From an uncultured Muribaculaceae bacterium (lineage in GTDB: Bacteria > Bacteroidota > Bacteroidia > Bacteroidales > Muribaculaceae), in NCBI GenBank assembly GCA_902494515.1, contig CABUTS010000016.1:1-45584 (forward strand): DNA of 45,584 bases, written 5' to 3'. Positions 1 to 7,941 of this stretch are shown here, one piece after another. Positions within the stretch are counted from its first letter, which is position 1, and each line of letters opens with the position of its first letter. The translations under genes and the position numbers were made by a program. The notes beneath the pieces were generated by a model, which searched no databases, had not been told where the DNA came from, and was given only the letters and a program-made list of their open reading frames with translations.

Positions 1-32
1 CCCCGCCCCGCTGATTCCCCCGGGCATTTGGA

Positions 33-81
33 GCAAAAGCCGCAGGCTTTTGCAACTGTGGTGAAAGCCTGCGGCTTTCAC
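33..81. repeat. Paired palindromes (REP/BIME-like)
   Basis: Two perfect small hairpins stand side by side: 33-53 (9-bp stem GCAAAAGCC, 3-nt loop GCA) and 61-81 (9-bp stem GTGAAAGCC, 3-nt loop TGC). Their cores are also reverse complements of each other (36-50 against 64-78, 15 bp), so one larger stem could form instead. GC-rich CCCCGCCCC tracts flank them at 1-10 and about 105-119. No T-run follows, so this is not a classic terminator. It looks like a repetitive extragenic palindrome, but only one copy of this exact type is visible here. Confidence 0.6.
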
Positions 82-150
82 TTCCCGGCCATCCACCCCG
101 GCCGCCCCCGCCCCGCCCCCTGTTCTTGCCAAATCAATTAATCACTATAA

Positions 151-2178
151 ATGGAAACAGTAAAAAACTTCCCCGACGCCGCGGAAATCGAGAAGCAAAA
201 TCTCGAAATCTCCCCGGAAGCCGACCCCGTTGAGCTTCCCGAGAACGCCTTCCGCGAACTTGCCGCCGACGAGACCTACCGGCCTCTGATGAACCCGGCG
301 CGCGACTATCCCGAAGTCACCGGCTACTCGGTGAGCCTCGGTCTGATTCTCTGCGTAATCTTCAGCGCTGCAGCCGCTTACCTCGGCCTGAAAGTCGGCC
401 AGGTATTTGAAGCCGCAATCCCCATCGCCATCATCGCCGTAGGCCTCTCCGGAGCGCTCGGCAAGAAAAACGCCCTGGGCCAGAACGTCATCATCCAGTC
501 CATCGGCGCATGCTCCGGCGTGATTGTGGCCGGCGCCATCTTCACCCTCCCCGCCCTCTACATCCTGCAGGCCAAGTACCCCGAAATCTCGGTCAACTTC
601 TTCCAGATTTTCCTCAGCTCCCTGCTGGGCGGCATCCTCGGCATCCTCTTCTTCATCCCCTTCCGCAAATATTTCGTGAAGGACATGCACGGCAAATACC
701 CCTTCCCGGAAGCCACCGCCACCACCCAGGTGCTCGCCAGCGGCCAGACCGCCGGCGCTGCCGGCCGCGCTCAGGCCGTAACCCTGGTCATCGCCTCGCT
801 CATCGGCGGCATCTATGACTACGTCGTCGAAACCTTCGGTTTCTGGGCCGGAACCCTGAGCACCACCGCAACACAATGGGGCCAGGCCATCGCCGCCAAG
901 ACCAAGCTCGTGCTGAGCTGCAACACCGGCGCCGCCGTGCTCGGCCTCGGCTACATCATCGGCCTGAAATACGCCTTCATTATCACCGCAGGCTCCCTCT
1001 TCGCCTGGTGGGTGATTCTCCCCCTGTTCGGCACCTACGGCAACGCTGAAATCACCGCCATGGCTCCCGACGCAATCTTCAGCAACTACGTCCGCATGAT
1101 CGGCATCGGCGGTATCGCCATGGCCGGCGTCCTCGGCATCATCAAGTCCTGGCCCATCATCAAGCAGGCCGTCGGCCTCGCCGGCCGCGAGTTCAAGGGA
1201 GGCGCCGCTGCCGGGGATAAGCCCGTCCGCTGGCAGCTGGACATCTCGATGAAACACATCGTATTCTTCATCGGCATCGCCCTGCTGGCCACCCTGCTCT
1301 TCTTCTGGTTCGGCGTAATCAACAACTGGTGGCAGGCCCTGATCGCCTGGGTAGTTGTCGCCTTCATCGCCTTCCTGTTCACCACCGTCGCCGCTAACGC
1401 CATCGCCATCGTGGGCTCCAACCCCGTTTCCGGCATGACCCTGATGACCCTGATCATTGCCTCCGCAATCTTCGTGGGCATCGGCCTGAGCGGCACCTCC
1501 GGCATCGTGGCCTCCATGGTCATCGGCGGCGTTGTCTGCACCGCCCTCTCCATGGCCGGCGGCTTCGTCACCGACCTCAAAGTCGGCTACTGGCTCGGCA
1601 CAACCCCCAAGAAACAGGAAAGCTGGAAATTCCTCGGCACTCTGGTTTCCGCAGCCACCGTAGGCGGCGTAATCCTCGTGCTCAATCAGGTCTACGGCTT
1701 CGACCCTGACAGCCCCACATCCCTCGTCGCACCTCAGGCCAACGCCATGGCAAAGGTGATCGAACCCCTCATGATGGGCGGCGACACCCCCTGGATTCTC
1801 TACATGGTCGGCGTAATTCTCGCCCTGCTGCTCAACTGGCTGGAAGTTCCCGTGCTGGCCTTCTGCCTCGGCATGTTCATCCCCCTGTCGCTCAACGTGC
1901 CCCTGCTCGTCGGCGGCGCCATCGCATACTTCGTAAGCCACAGCTCCAAGGTTAAGGAAATCAACTCGGCCCGTCAGGACCGCGGCACTCTCATCGCCTC
2001 CGGACTCATCGCCGGCGGTGCCCTCTTCGGCGTCTTCGCCGCTCTGACCCGCTTCTGCGGCTTTGAATACACCTGTCCGCTCGACGGCGTCACCCTCCAG
2101 TGGCTCGGTCTGCTCGCCTACGCCCTGCTCATCGCCTACCTCTGGTACGACTCCTGCCGCGCCAAGAAAAATTGCTAA
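151..2178 (+). CDS. OPT family oligopeptide transporter
   Basis: This is a 675-residue polytopic inner-membrane protein with many hydrophobic segments rich in Gly, Ala and Ile. It has the look of the oligopeptide transporter (OPT) superfamily, whose members import small peptides or metal chelates by proton coupling. After a charged cytosolic leader of about 50 residues comes the first membrane segment (VSLGLILCVIFSAAAAYLGL). The stretch SNPVSGMTLMTLIIAS near residue 425 is typical of bacterial OPT proteins, and the length fits. The ATG at 151 is the only sensible start, and no Bacteroidetes promoter is obvious upstream. A MATE transporter follows with 11 nt between, probably in the same transcript. 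The substrate cannot be read from the sequence. Confidence 0.9.
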   Translation: METVKNFPDAAEIEKQNLEISPEADPVELPENAFRELAADETYRPLMNPARDYPEVTGYSVSLGLILCVIFSAAAAYLGLKVGQVFEAAIPIAIIAVGLSGALGKKNALGQNVIIQSIGACSGVIVAGAIFTLPALYILQAKYPEISVNFFQIFLSSLLGGILGILFFIPFRKYFVKDMHGKYPFPEATATTQVLASGQTAGAAGRAQAVTLVIASLIGGIYDYVVETFGFWAGTLSTTATQWGQAIAAKTKLVLSCNTGAAVLGLGYIIGLKYAFIITAGSLFAWWVILPLFGTYGNAEITAMAPDAIFSNYVRMIGIGGIAMAGVLGIIKSWPIIKQAVGLAGREFKGGAAAGDKPVRWQLDISMKHIVFFIGIALLATLLFFWFGVINNWWQALIAWVVVAFIAFLFTTVAANAIAIVGSNPVSGMTLMTLIIASAIFVGIGLSGTSGIVASMVIGGVVCTALSMAGGFVTDLKVGYWLGTTPKKQESWKFLGTLVSAATVGGVILVLNQVYGFDPDSPTSLVAPQANAMAKVIEPLMMGGDTPWILYMVGVILALLLNWLEVPVLAFCLGMFIPLSLNVPLLVGGAIAYFVSHSSKVKEINSARQDRGTLIASGLIAGGALFGVFAALTRFCGFEYTCPLDGVTLQWLGLLAYALLIAYLWYDSCRAKKNC

Positions 2179-2190
2179 TTGCTAATTGCT
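2172..2190. repeat. 7-bp tandem repeat over the OPT stop codon
   Basis: TTGCTAA is repeated in tandem 2.7 times. The first copy contains the TAA stop of the OPT gene (2176-2178). The last partial copy runs into the probable TTG start of the MATE gene. Confidence 0.8.
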
Positions 2191-3485
2191 TGACCCGTAA
2201 GATTTTACAGCTCGCAATCCCGTCGATTGCGGCGAATATCACCACTCCCCTGCTCGCGCTGGTCGACACGGCCATCGTCGGGCACATGGGGAGTGAGCTG
2301 TATATCGCCGCAATCGCCGTCGGGGGCATGATGTTCAACATGCTCTACTGGCTCTTCTCGTTTCTCCGAGCCGGTACATCCGGTCTTGCGGCGCAGGCTT
2401 ACGGTGCTGCCGACAGCAAAGCCATCTCGCTGACTCTCAGGCGCTCGCTGCTCGTGGCGCTGACCATCGGCGCCCTGATGATACTGCTGCGCAACCCCCT
2501 GTTCACCCTCCTCATCGACTTCGTCGGAGCAGACCGGGGTGCCACCGAATTAGCTTCGGTCTACTTCCATATCCTTATTTTCGGCGCCCCCGCCGTCTTA
2601 GGCAACTACGCCCTTTCCGGGTGGTTCCTCGGGATGCAGAACTCCAAAATGCTGCTCTGGGTGTCGCTGATTATCAACGTTGTAAACATCTCCGCAAGCC
2701 TGATTCTGGTCTACGTTCTCCACATGGGTGTAGCCGGCGTAGCCGCCGGAACGCTCATCGCCCAGATTACAGGTTTCGCCGCCGGATTCCTCTTCATGGG
2801 GCGCTACAAAGTAGCGCGTGTCCGCCTGGCCGAAGTTTTCTATCTCGCGGAACTGAAACGCTTCTTCAAAGTCAATATCGACGTGATGCTCCGCACCGTC
2901 TGCCTGATTGCCGTAACCGTATGGTTTACAAGTGCCGGGGCGAAGCAGGGCAACGTGATTCTGGCGGCAAACGCGCTGCTGATGCAGCTGTTCATGCTCT
3001 TCTCCTACCTCATGGACGGCTTCGCCTTCGCCGGCGAGGCGCTCATCGGCCGCTTCATCGGCGCCGGACAGCCGAAGGAGATGCACCTGTGCGTACGCCG
3101 GCTGATGCTGATGGGCGCCGCCGGAGCGCTGCTGTTCACCATCATCTATTACTTTGGAGGCGAGGGATTCCTGCGGCTGCTGAGCGACGATTCCGACGTC
3201 ATCGCCGCCTCGCGTGATTACGCCCTCTGGGCCGTCACCATCCCCTTCGCCGGATTCGCCGCCTTCGTCTGGGACGGCGTATACATCGGCGCCACACTCA
3301 CCCGGCAGCTCCTCATCTCCATGGCCATCTCGGCCGCCTCTTTCTTCCTGATCTATTTCCTCCTCTTCCCCCGCTGGGGCAACCACGCCCTCTGGCTGGC
3401 CTTCATCACCTACCTTGCACTCCGCGGCATCCTCCAGGCCCTCCTTTTCCGCCGCGCCTATCCCCGCAAACAGACTGATTTATAA
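2190..3485 (+). CDS. MATE family efflux transporter
   Basis: About 431 residues. The N-terminal pattern ILQLAIPSIAANITTPLLALVDTAIVGHMG is diagnostic of the MATE/DinF branch of the MOP superfamily, which are 12-helix cation-coupled exporters of drugs and metabolites. The reading frame stays open upstream to an ATG at 2100, inside the OPT gene, but that extension (MARSARLRPAHRLPL) is arginine-rich and unlike a MATE N-terminus. I prefer TTG at 2190, 11 nt after the OPT stop, which puts LTRKILQLAIPSI at the N-terminus. Length and topology then match the family. The substrate is unknown. The gene ends in a duplicated stop region and a strong terminator hairpin. Confidence 0.88.
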   Translation: MTRKILQLAIPSIAANITTPLLALVDTAIVGHMGSELYIAAIAVGGMMFNMLYWLFSFLRAGTSGLAAQAYGAADSKAISLTLRRSLLVALTIGALMILLRNPLFTLLIDFVGADRGATELASVYFHILIFGAPAVLGNYALSGWFLGMQNSKMLLWVSLIINVVNISASLILVYVLHMGVAGVAAGTLIAQITGFAAGFLFMGRYKVARVRLAEVFYLAELKRFFKVNIDVMLRTVCLIAVTVWFTSAGAKQGNVILAANALLMQLFMLFSYLMDGFAFAGEALIGRFIGAGQPKEMHLCVRRLMLMGAAGALLFTIIYYFGGEGFLRLLSDDSDVIAASRDYALWAVTIPFAGFAAFVWDGVYIGATLTRQLLISMAISAASFFLIYFLLFPRWGNHALWLAFITYLALRGILQALLFRRAYPRKQTDL

Positions 3486-3502
3486 GCAAAAGATTTATAA
3501 GC
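3477..3502. repeat. 11-bp direct repeat containing the MATE stop codon
   Basis: GATTTATAAGC occurs at 3477-3487 and 3492-3502. The first copy carries the TAA stop (3483-3485). The second copy offers another TAA 15 nt on, in the same frame. Confidence 0.8.
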
Positions 3503-3516
3503 GCAATTCATAAACG

Positions 3517-3561
3517 AAAGAGGCTGCCCCGCAACACATTGTTGCAAAGCAGCCTCTTTTT
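3517..3561. terminator. Bidirectional intrinsic terminator
   Basis: An 11-bp stem AAAGAGGCTGC (3517-3527) pairs with GCAGCCTCTTT (3549-3559) and is followed by a T-run. A small inner stem GCAAC/GTTGC sits at 3531-3545. It lies between the convergent MATE and TPR genes, and the stem ends in A/T tracts on both sides, so it can serve both strands. Confidence 0.9.
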
Positions 3562-3601
3562 TATGGCCGGAAGGATTCCGGAATTTTATCCGTCGTTTTG
3601 T

Positions 3602-3635
3602 CAACTGTTTACTTGCGTTTTAGCAGCTGTTTACT
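3602..3635. repeat. 12-bp near-identical repeat over the TPR stop codon
   Basis: On the plus strand CAACTGTTTACT (3602-3613) and CAGCTGTTTACT (3624-3635) differ at one base. Read on the minus strand, the upstream copy contains the TAA stop of the TPR gene (3631-3633), and the second copy repeats it 22 nt further on. Confidence 0.7.
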
Positions 3636-4452
3636 CGCCGAAGAGGTCCTGGATGCGCTCCTCGGGGACACCATAGCGGATGGCAAGCTGGGCATCGGCA
3701 CGGGCGGCGTCATTCTCGTAGCGGAGGAGGTGCAGGTAGGCGCGGCAGTAGTAGAGTTCCCCCTCCTGGGGATCCATCTCCAGACCGAGGGCTATGTCCT
3801 CGGCAGCCTCGGCGAGGTCACCCTTGGCCAGACGGGCCATTGCACGTCCGTTGTAGTATTCAGGTTTCTTAATCTTGTCAATCAGATAGTTATAATTTTC
3901 GATTGACTTATCGAACTCCTCGACCTTGGTGTATGCTACGGCGAGAATCATGTAAGTGTTGGGGTCGGTGGGACGGAGTTTCTTACACATTTCGAGGTCG
4001 GCGAACGCCTTGGCAGTGTCGCGGTTCTGCAGATAGAGGTAGCCGCGGTCGAAGTAGGCGACGTAGTTGGTGGAGTCCATCTGAATCACACGGGTATATT
4101 CCTTGATGGCAGTGTCGTCCTTACCCATGCTTTTCAGCATTTTAGCGCGGTTGGCGAAGAGCTGGGTGGCATTGGGGGCAATTGAGATAGCCAGATCCAT
4201 GGTCTGGAGGGCCAGGGAGTCCTCACCGCGGTAATACTGATACATCGCGATGTTGTTGAGCAGCATAATCTTCTGGAGGTCAGCAGGTTCAGCCTTCAAG
4301 GCCTCGCGCAGATAGGCTTCGGCGGCGTTCCAGTCCTGACGTTTCGCGGCTTCGTCGGCATACCCGGTCAGGGTAACAATATCGGCGGCAAAGCTGATTA
4401 TCGCACCGACAGCCGTTACAGCAAGTACAAAGAGTAGTCTTCTGAGTTTCAT
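3631..4452 (-). CDS. TPR-repeat protein, exported or membrane-anchored
   Basis: A 273-residue protein with an N-terminal hydrophobic segment (LLFVLAVTAVGAIISFAA), read as a signal peptide or anchor. The rest is alpha-helical tetratricopeptide repeats, with units such as WNAAEAYLREALKAEPAD, NATQLFANRAKMLKSMGKD and NYVAYFDRGYLYLQNRDTAKA. TPRs make superhelical scaffolds that bind partner proteins, and nothing enzymatic is visible. It is the last gene of a minus-strand run (dusB, DUF2807, flippase, this gene) and lies 22 nt after the flippase. A role with the flippase in envelope assembly is possible but only inferred from position. Confidence 0.85.
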   Translation of the reverse strand: MKLRRLLFVLAVTAVGAIISFAADIVTLTGYADEAAKRQDWNAAEAYLREALKAEPADLQKIMLLNNIAMYQYYRGEDSLALQTMDLAISIAPNATQLFANRAKMLKSMGKDDTAIKEYTRVIQMDSTNYVAYFDRGYLYLQNRDTAKAFADLEMCKKLRPTDPNTYMILAVAYTKVEEFDKSIENYNYLIDKIKKPEYYNGRAMARLAKGDLAEAAEDIALGLEMDPQEGELYYCRAYLHLLRYENDAARADAQLAIRYGVPEERIQDLFGE

Positions 4453-4474
4453 ATAGTTATAATTAATGTGTTAT

Positions 4475-5962
4475 TTATTCGATTTTGCGCCCCCGGAGAA
4501 AGCCGAGGACATCCTTCTGGACAACGGAATGGAGCAGCGCGTTGACCCCGAGGTAAAGTCCCAGGGAGGTCAGGCCCTGAAGTATCAGCAGCGCCCAGCA
4601 GTTCTCCACCACCAGCGATTCGAGGTAAAGAGCTGCCATAATCACGAGTGTTTCAACCAGATACGGGACGCTGTCAACCAGAAATGAACCTACCGACCGT
4701 CCGCTGACCGGGGCGGTTTTGATTACCATCACGAGCCAGCTGATTGCCGAGGCCGCAACCTGTCCCCAGAGCAGCAGCCTGATACCGTAGACCGGGTCGC
4801 CGACGCTCGTCATGGCAATGAACGGCAGGGTGGCGACAAGGAACACCAGAGCGGCTCCGTCGCGCAGCGTTTCCATCGCCATCACAATCTTCGTACGGGC
4901 CAGCGCAATGACGTAATTATTGTATAATGAGGACAATACGGTGAAAATTCCGCGCAGCAGCAACAGCTGGAACAGCACAATCGAGGCGTCCCATTTGTCG
5001 CCGAAGAGGCAGTGGAATATCGGCGTCGCCATCACTGCCAGGAACCCCATGGCGGGGAACAGCAGATAGGAGGTGAAGCGGTTCATCTTAGAGGTTACCC
5101 GCGCGAAACGCTCCGGGTCGTCCTGCACCTCGGACAGCGCAGGGAGGAAGGAGCTGGTCAGCACGTTCGACAGCGAGCTGATTCCCATCTTGCTCCATTT
5201 ATCGGCCTGAGTGTAGTAGCCTAACTGCATGAGGCCCACACGGTTACCAATGAAAAAGGAGTAGATGTTCTGGAAAAGCACATTCAGGAACGACGTCACC
5301 ATCATGCCGCCGCCCACCTTGAAGAAGGAACGCAGCGACGCCATGGAGAACCGCCAGAGCGGCGTCCAGTGCGACGTCAGCCAGAGCACCAGACTCTTGG
5401 TGAAGTTCAGCGCCAGAGTCTGCCATACAATGGCCCATGCGCCGTAGCCGGCCACGGCCAGCCAGATGCCCACGACCGCTCCGACCACGAGCCCGACGGA
5501 GTTGGAAACAGCCACCATTTTCACCTCCATCTGCTTCATCAGACGATTGGTCTGAACGATGGCTGAAGCGTTGAGAATGAAGCCGATAAACATCACACGG
5601 CTGAGCGGAATCAGCCGTCGGTCGCCCTGAAAACAGTCGGCAATCAGCGGCGCGCTGAAGAAGAGAATCCAGTAGATTCCTATGGCCACGGCCATGTTGA
5701 ACCAGAGCACCGTTGAGTAGTCGAGGCGGCTCGGAGCCTTGCGCTGAATCAGCGCGTAGGAGAAGCCGCTGTCAACAAAAAGCGATGCAAATGCCTGAAA
5801 CACAAGCATCGCACCGACCAGACCGAACTCTTCCTGACTCAAAAGACGCGCAAGCACAATTCCCGTAACAGCGTACAGGATTTGCTGCGATACCTTGTCG
5901 ATCACATTCCATTTGACCGACCTGGCCGTTTTTGTTTTGAGTCCGGGTTCCTCGGTTTCCAA
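4475..5962 (-). CDS. Polysaccharide flippase, Wzx/MOP superfamily
   Basis: A 495-residue polytopic membrane protein. Its start (TARSVKWNVIDKVSQQILYAVTGIVLARLLSQEEFGLVGAM) is the classic N-terminus of the Wzx/RfbX-type polysaccharide transporter family (PST, MOP superfamily). These proteins flip undecaprenyl-linked oligosaccharides across the inner membrane. The hydrophobic profile fits 12-14 helices, and the length is normal. No glycosyltransferase or polymerase gene lies next to it, so this is a stand-alone flippase rather than part of a capsule locus. It lies between a DUF2807 gene (51 nt) and a TPR gene (22 nt), likely on one mRNA starting at dusB. The cargo glycan is unknown. Confidence 0.9.
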   Translation of the reverse strand: METEEPGLKTKTARSVKWNVIDKVSQQILYAVTGIVLARLLSQEEFGLVGAMLVFQAFASLFVDSGFSYALIQRKAPSRLDYSTVLWFNMAVAIGIYWILFFSAPLIADCFQGDRRLIPLSRVMFIGFILNASAIVQTNRLMKQMEVKMVAVSNSVGLVVGAVVGIWLAVAGYGAWAIVWQTLALNFTKSLVLWLTSHWTPLWRFSMASLRSFFKVGGGMMVTSFLNVLFQNIYSFFIGNRVGLMQLGYYTQADKWSKMGISSLSNVLTSSFLPALSEVQDDPERFARVTSKMNRFTSYLLFPAMGFLAVMATPIFHCLFGDKWDASIVLFQLLLLRGIFTVLSSLYNNYVIALARTKIVMAMETLRDGAALVFLVATLPFIAMTSVGDPVYGIRLLLWGQVAASAISWLVMVIKTAPVSGRSVGSFLVDSVPYLVETLVIMAALYLESLVVENCWALLILQGLTSLGLYLGVNALLHSVVQKDVLGFLRGRKIE

Positions 5963-6013
5963 ATTTGGGGTTGATTGCCTTATATTATAGGTGTTGGGAG
6001 TGATTGCCTGATG

Positions 6014-6733
6014 TTATTCGTCAAGTTTATGGATTTTCACACCCATGCTGTAGTTCTTGATTTTCTTTGGAGTTCCCTTGTAATAGAGATTTCCGGGGAA
6101 CATCCCCTTGATAATCAGTGTGCCGGTGGCCCAGACGCCGGTTGAACCGGTGCCGAAGAAACGACAAGATGCCTCTTTGGCCTCGAGCGCGTCGGCCTGA
6201 ATATTGCCCACGCCGGTGTTGCTGAGGGATGCGTTGTCGCATTTTCCGGATACCACGATCTGGCCGTTGCCGGTCTTGATGGCGCCGTCGAACTTATTGC
6301 AGTGGACGTCGCGCACCACTATGCGGCCGTTGCCGATAATCACAGCCTTGAACTGCTGTGTCGGAGCCACCGAAGCCACAATCAGGGTGGAGTCGCCGCT
6401 GTTTTTCACCAGCGTCAGGAATTTGGAGTAAACATGCACCGTCGGGAGGTCGCGTACAAGCTCCTGTTCCTCGTGGAACTGCTTCTCAATCGCGAGGCGA
6501 CCCTCTTTCGAGGTGTCGAAAATCAGTTTGTCGGCTACATTTTTCGAGGCGTCGAAGACGGCCAGACCGGCTGAATCCTCGCTGCAGTGGTATACTACAT
6601 TGATGCCGTCGACAAGAGACAACTCGTTGAAATTGCCAACTTTAATCTCGTAGCGCTCAATGGCTTCCTCAGCGGCGGCATAACCGCAAGCCACCAGAAT
6701 GGCTGCTATGATTGACAGAATTCTATGTTTCAC
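6014..6733 (-). CDS. DUF2807 (GIN domain) exported beta-helix protein
   Basis: A 239-residue protein with a signal peptide (MKHRILSIIAAILVACGYAAA). After it comes the opening NFNELSLVDGINVVYHCSEDS, typical of DUF2807, which is annotated as a putative autotransporter adhesin head domain and is very common in Bacteroidetes. The later part has regular short beta-strand periodicity (GNGRIVVRDVHCNKFDGAI, GNGQIVVSGKCDNASLSN), consistent with a small right-handed beta-helix. It should be periplasmic or outer-membrane associated. No catalytic residues are recognisable. The gene starts 21 nt after dusB and is followed by the flippase, so it is probably expressed from the dusB promoter. Confidence 0.85.
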   Translation of the reverse strand: MKHRILSIIAAILVACGYAAAEEAIERYEIKVGNFNELSLVDGINVVYHCSEDSAGLAVFDASKNVADKLIFDTSKEGRLAIEKQFHEEQELVRDLPTVHVYSKFLTLVKNSGDSTLIVASVAPTQQFKAVIIGNGRIVVRDVHCNKFDGAIKTGNGQIVVSGKCDNASLSNTGVGNIQADALEAKEASCRFFGTGSTGVWATGTLIIKGMFPGNLYYKGTPKKIKNYSMGVKIHKLDE

Positions 6734-6754
6734 TTCAGGGTATATTTTCTCAGT

Positions 6755-7744
6755 TCAAAGTTCATTTTCGAGGCGCTCCTCGACGGCGGAGATGATGTCG
6801 AACAGCTCCTGTTTGGTGTCGGCGCGAAGCATCCGGATGCGGGTCTCGCGGAAGGATGGTATTCCTTTAAACAGCTGGCAGACAGCCAAGTGGCGGCGGA
6901 TGTGCAGGATTCCGCGGTATTCGTCGATGCGGTCTATGCTCTCGTCGATCTGGCGGCGCAGGATCTCAAACTTGTCGTGGAGCGACAGCTTCCGGCGCAC
7001 CTCGCCGTAGAGCAGCGTCTGCTTCATGTCGTTGAAAATCCAGGGGTTACCGATTGCGGCACGCCCGACCATCACCCCGTCGACGCCGTAGCGGTCATAG
7101 ACCTCCACGAGCCGTTCGGGGGTAGTGATGTCGCCGTTGCCGATGACGGGGATTTTCACGCGCGGATTGTTCTTCACCGCGCAGATCATCTCCCAGTCAG
7201 CCTCGCCGGTGTACATCTGCGAGCGTGTGCGGCCATGCACCGTAAGTGCCTGGATGCCGCAGTCCTGCAGCTGCTCGGCCAGCTCCACGATAATCTTGGA
7301 ATTGTGGTCCCAGCCCAGGCGTGTCTTGACCGTAACCGGCAGATTCACAGCCTTCACCACCTCGCGGGTGATTTCCAGCATCTTCGGAATGTCGCGGAGC
7401 ATACCGGCGCCGGCACCTTTCCCGGCGACCTTCTTCACGGGACAGCCGAAATTGATGTCAAGGATATCCGGCTTGGCAGCCTCCACGATTTTTGCGGCCT
7501 CGACCATCGGTTCCACCTCGCGGCCATAAATCTGAATGGCCGTCGGGCGCTCGGCCGGCAGGATTGTCAGCTTGCGGGTCGTGGCAGCGATGTTGCGGAT
7601 AAGCGCATCGGCCGACACGAATTCGGAATACGTCATATCGGCGCCCAATTCCTTACAAATCAGACGAAAAGACTGGTCTGTGACATCCTCCATCGGAGCG
7701 AGCATCACAGGCCGTTCACCCAAATCAACATTCCCGATTTTCAT
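6755..7744 (-). CDS. dusB: tRNA-dihydrouridine synthase (DusB type)
   Basis: A 329-residue FMN-dependent TIM-barrel enzyme that reduces uridine to dihydrouridine in the D-loop of tRNA. Family marks are all present: LAPMEDVTDQSFR at the N-terminus, DINFGCPVKKVAGKGAGAG near residue 115 with the catalytic Cys, VKTRLGWD, LTVHGRTRSQMY and the phosphate-binding VIGNGDITTPE/GVDGVMVGRAAIGNPW. The length is normal. It is the first gene of the minus-strand run dusB, DUF2807, flippase, TPR. A TAATTTTG element ends only 5 nt before the ATG, so the mRNA may be nearly leaderless. In many bacteria dusB pairs with fis or nifR3-type neighbours, which are absent here. Confidence 0.95.
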   Translation of the reverse strand: MKIGNVDLGERPVMLAPMEDVTDQSFRLICKELGADMTYSEFVSADALIRNIAATTRKLTILPAERPTAIQIYGREVEPMVEAAKIVEAAKPDILDINFGCPVKKVAGKGAGAGMLRDIPKMLEITREVVKAVNLPVTVKTRLGWDHNSKIIVELAEQLQDCGIQALTVHGRTRSQMYTGEADWEMICAVKNNPRVKIPVIGNGDITTPERLVEVYDRYGVDGVMVGRAAIGNPWIFNDMKQTLLYGEVRRKLSLHDKFEILRRQIDESIDRIDEYRGILHIRRHLAVCQLFKGIPSFRETRIRMLRADTKQELFDIISAVEERLENEL

Positions 7745-7749
7745 AACTG

Positions 7750-7757
7750 CAAAATTA
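7750..7757 (-). promoter_or_regulatory. Candidate -7 promoter element of dusB
   Basis: TAATTTTG on the minus strand matches the Bacteroidetes TAnnTTTG element. Transcription would begin at or within a few bases of the dusB ATG (7744). No good TTTG -33 box is seen at the usual spacing, so confidence is limited. Confidence 0.45.
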
Positions 7758-7875
7758 CAAAATTTTCCCTATATAACCGCCCCTTTCGCGCACTTTTGCC
7801 TAAATTTCCCTCCAAATCTCCCATAAAACCCCTTCAAAGTGCCCATAAGCCCTCTGCAAATCTCCTCCGGAAATC

Positions 7876-7906
7876 AAAAAAGCACAGGCGCTCCAACCGG
7901 AACGCC
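7876..7906 (-). terminator. Intrinsic terminator of ald
   Basis: Read on the minus strand, GGCGTTCC (7906-7899) pairs with GGAGCGCC (7894-7887) across a GGTT loop, with one G-T pair. TGTGC and then TTTTTT follow. It lies about 35 nt past the ald stop codon. Confidence 0.8.
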
Positions 7907-7941
7907 CGTACCATACTTCAATTATTTCAGTTTTATTCTCC

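Noticed and set aside
145..1941. 598-residue open frame on the minus strand across the OPT gene
   Set aside because: Composition is dominated by G, D, E, A and H, as expected from the antisense of a GC-rich membrane-protein gene. The plus-strand OPT protein has clear family motifs.
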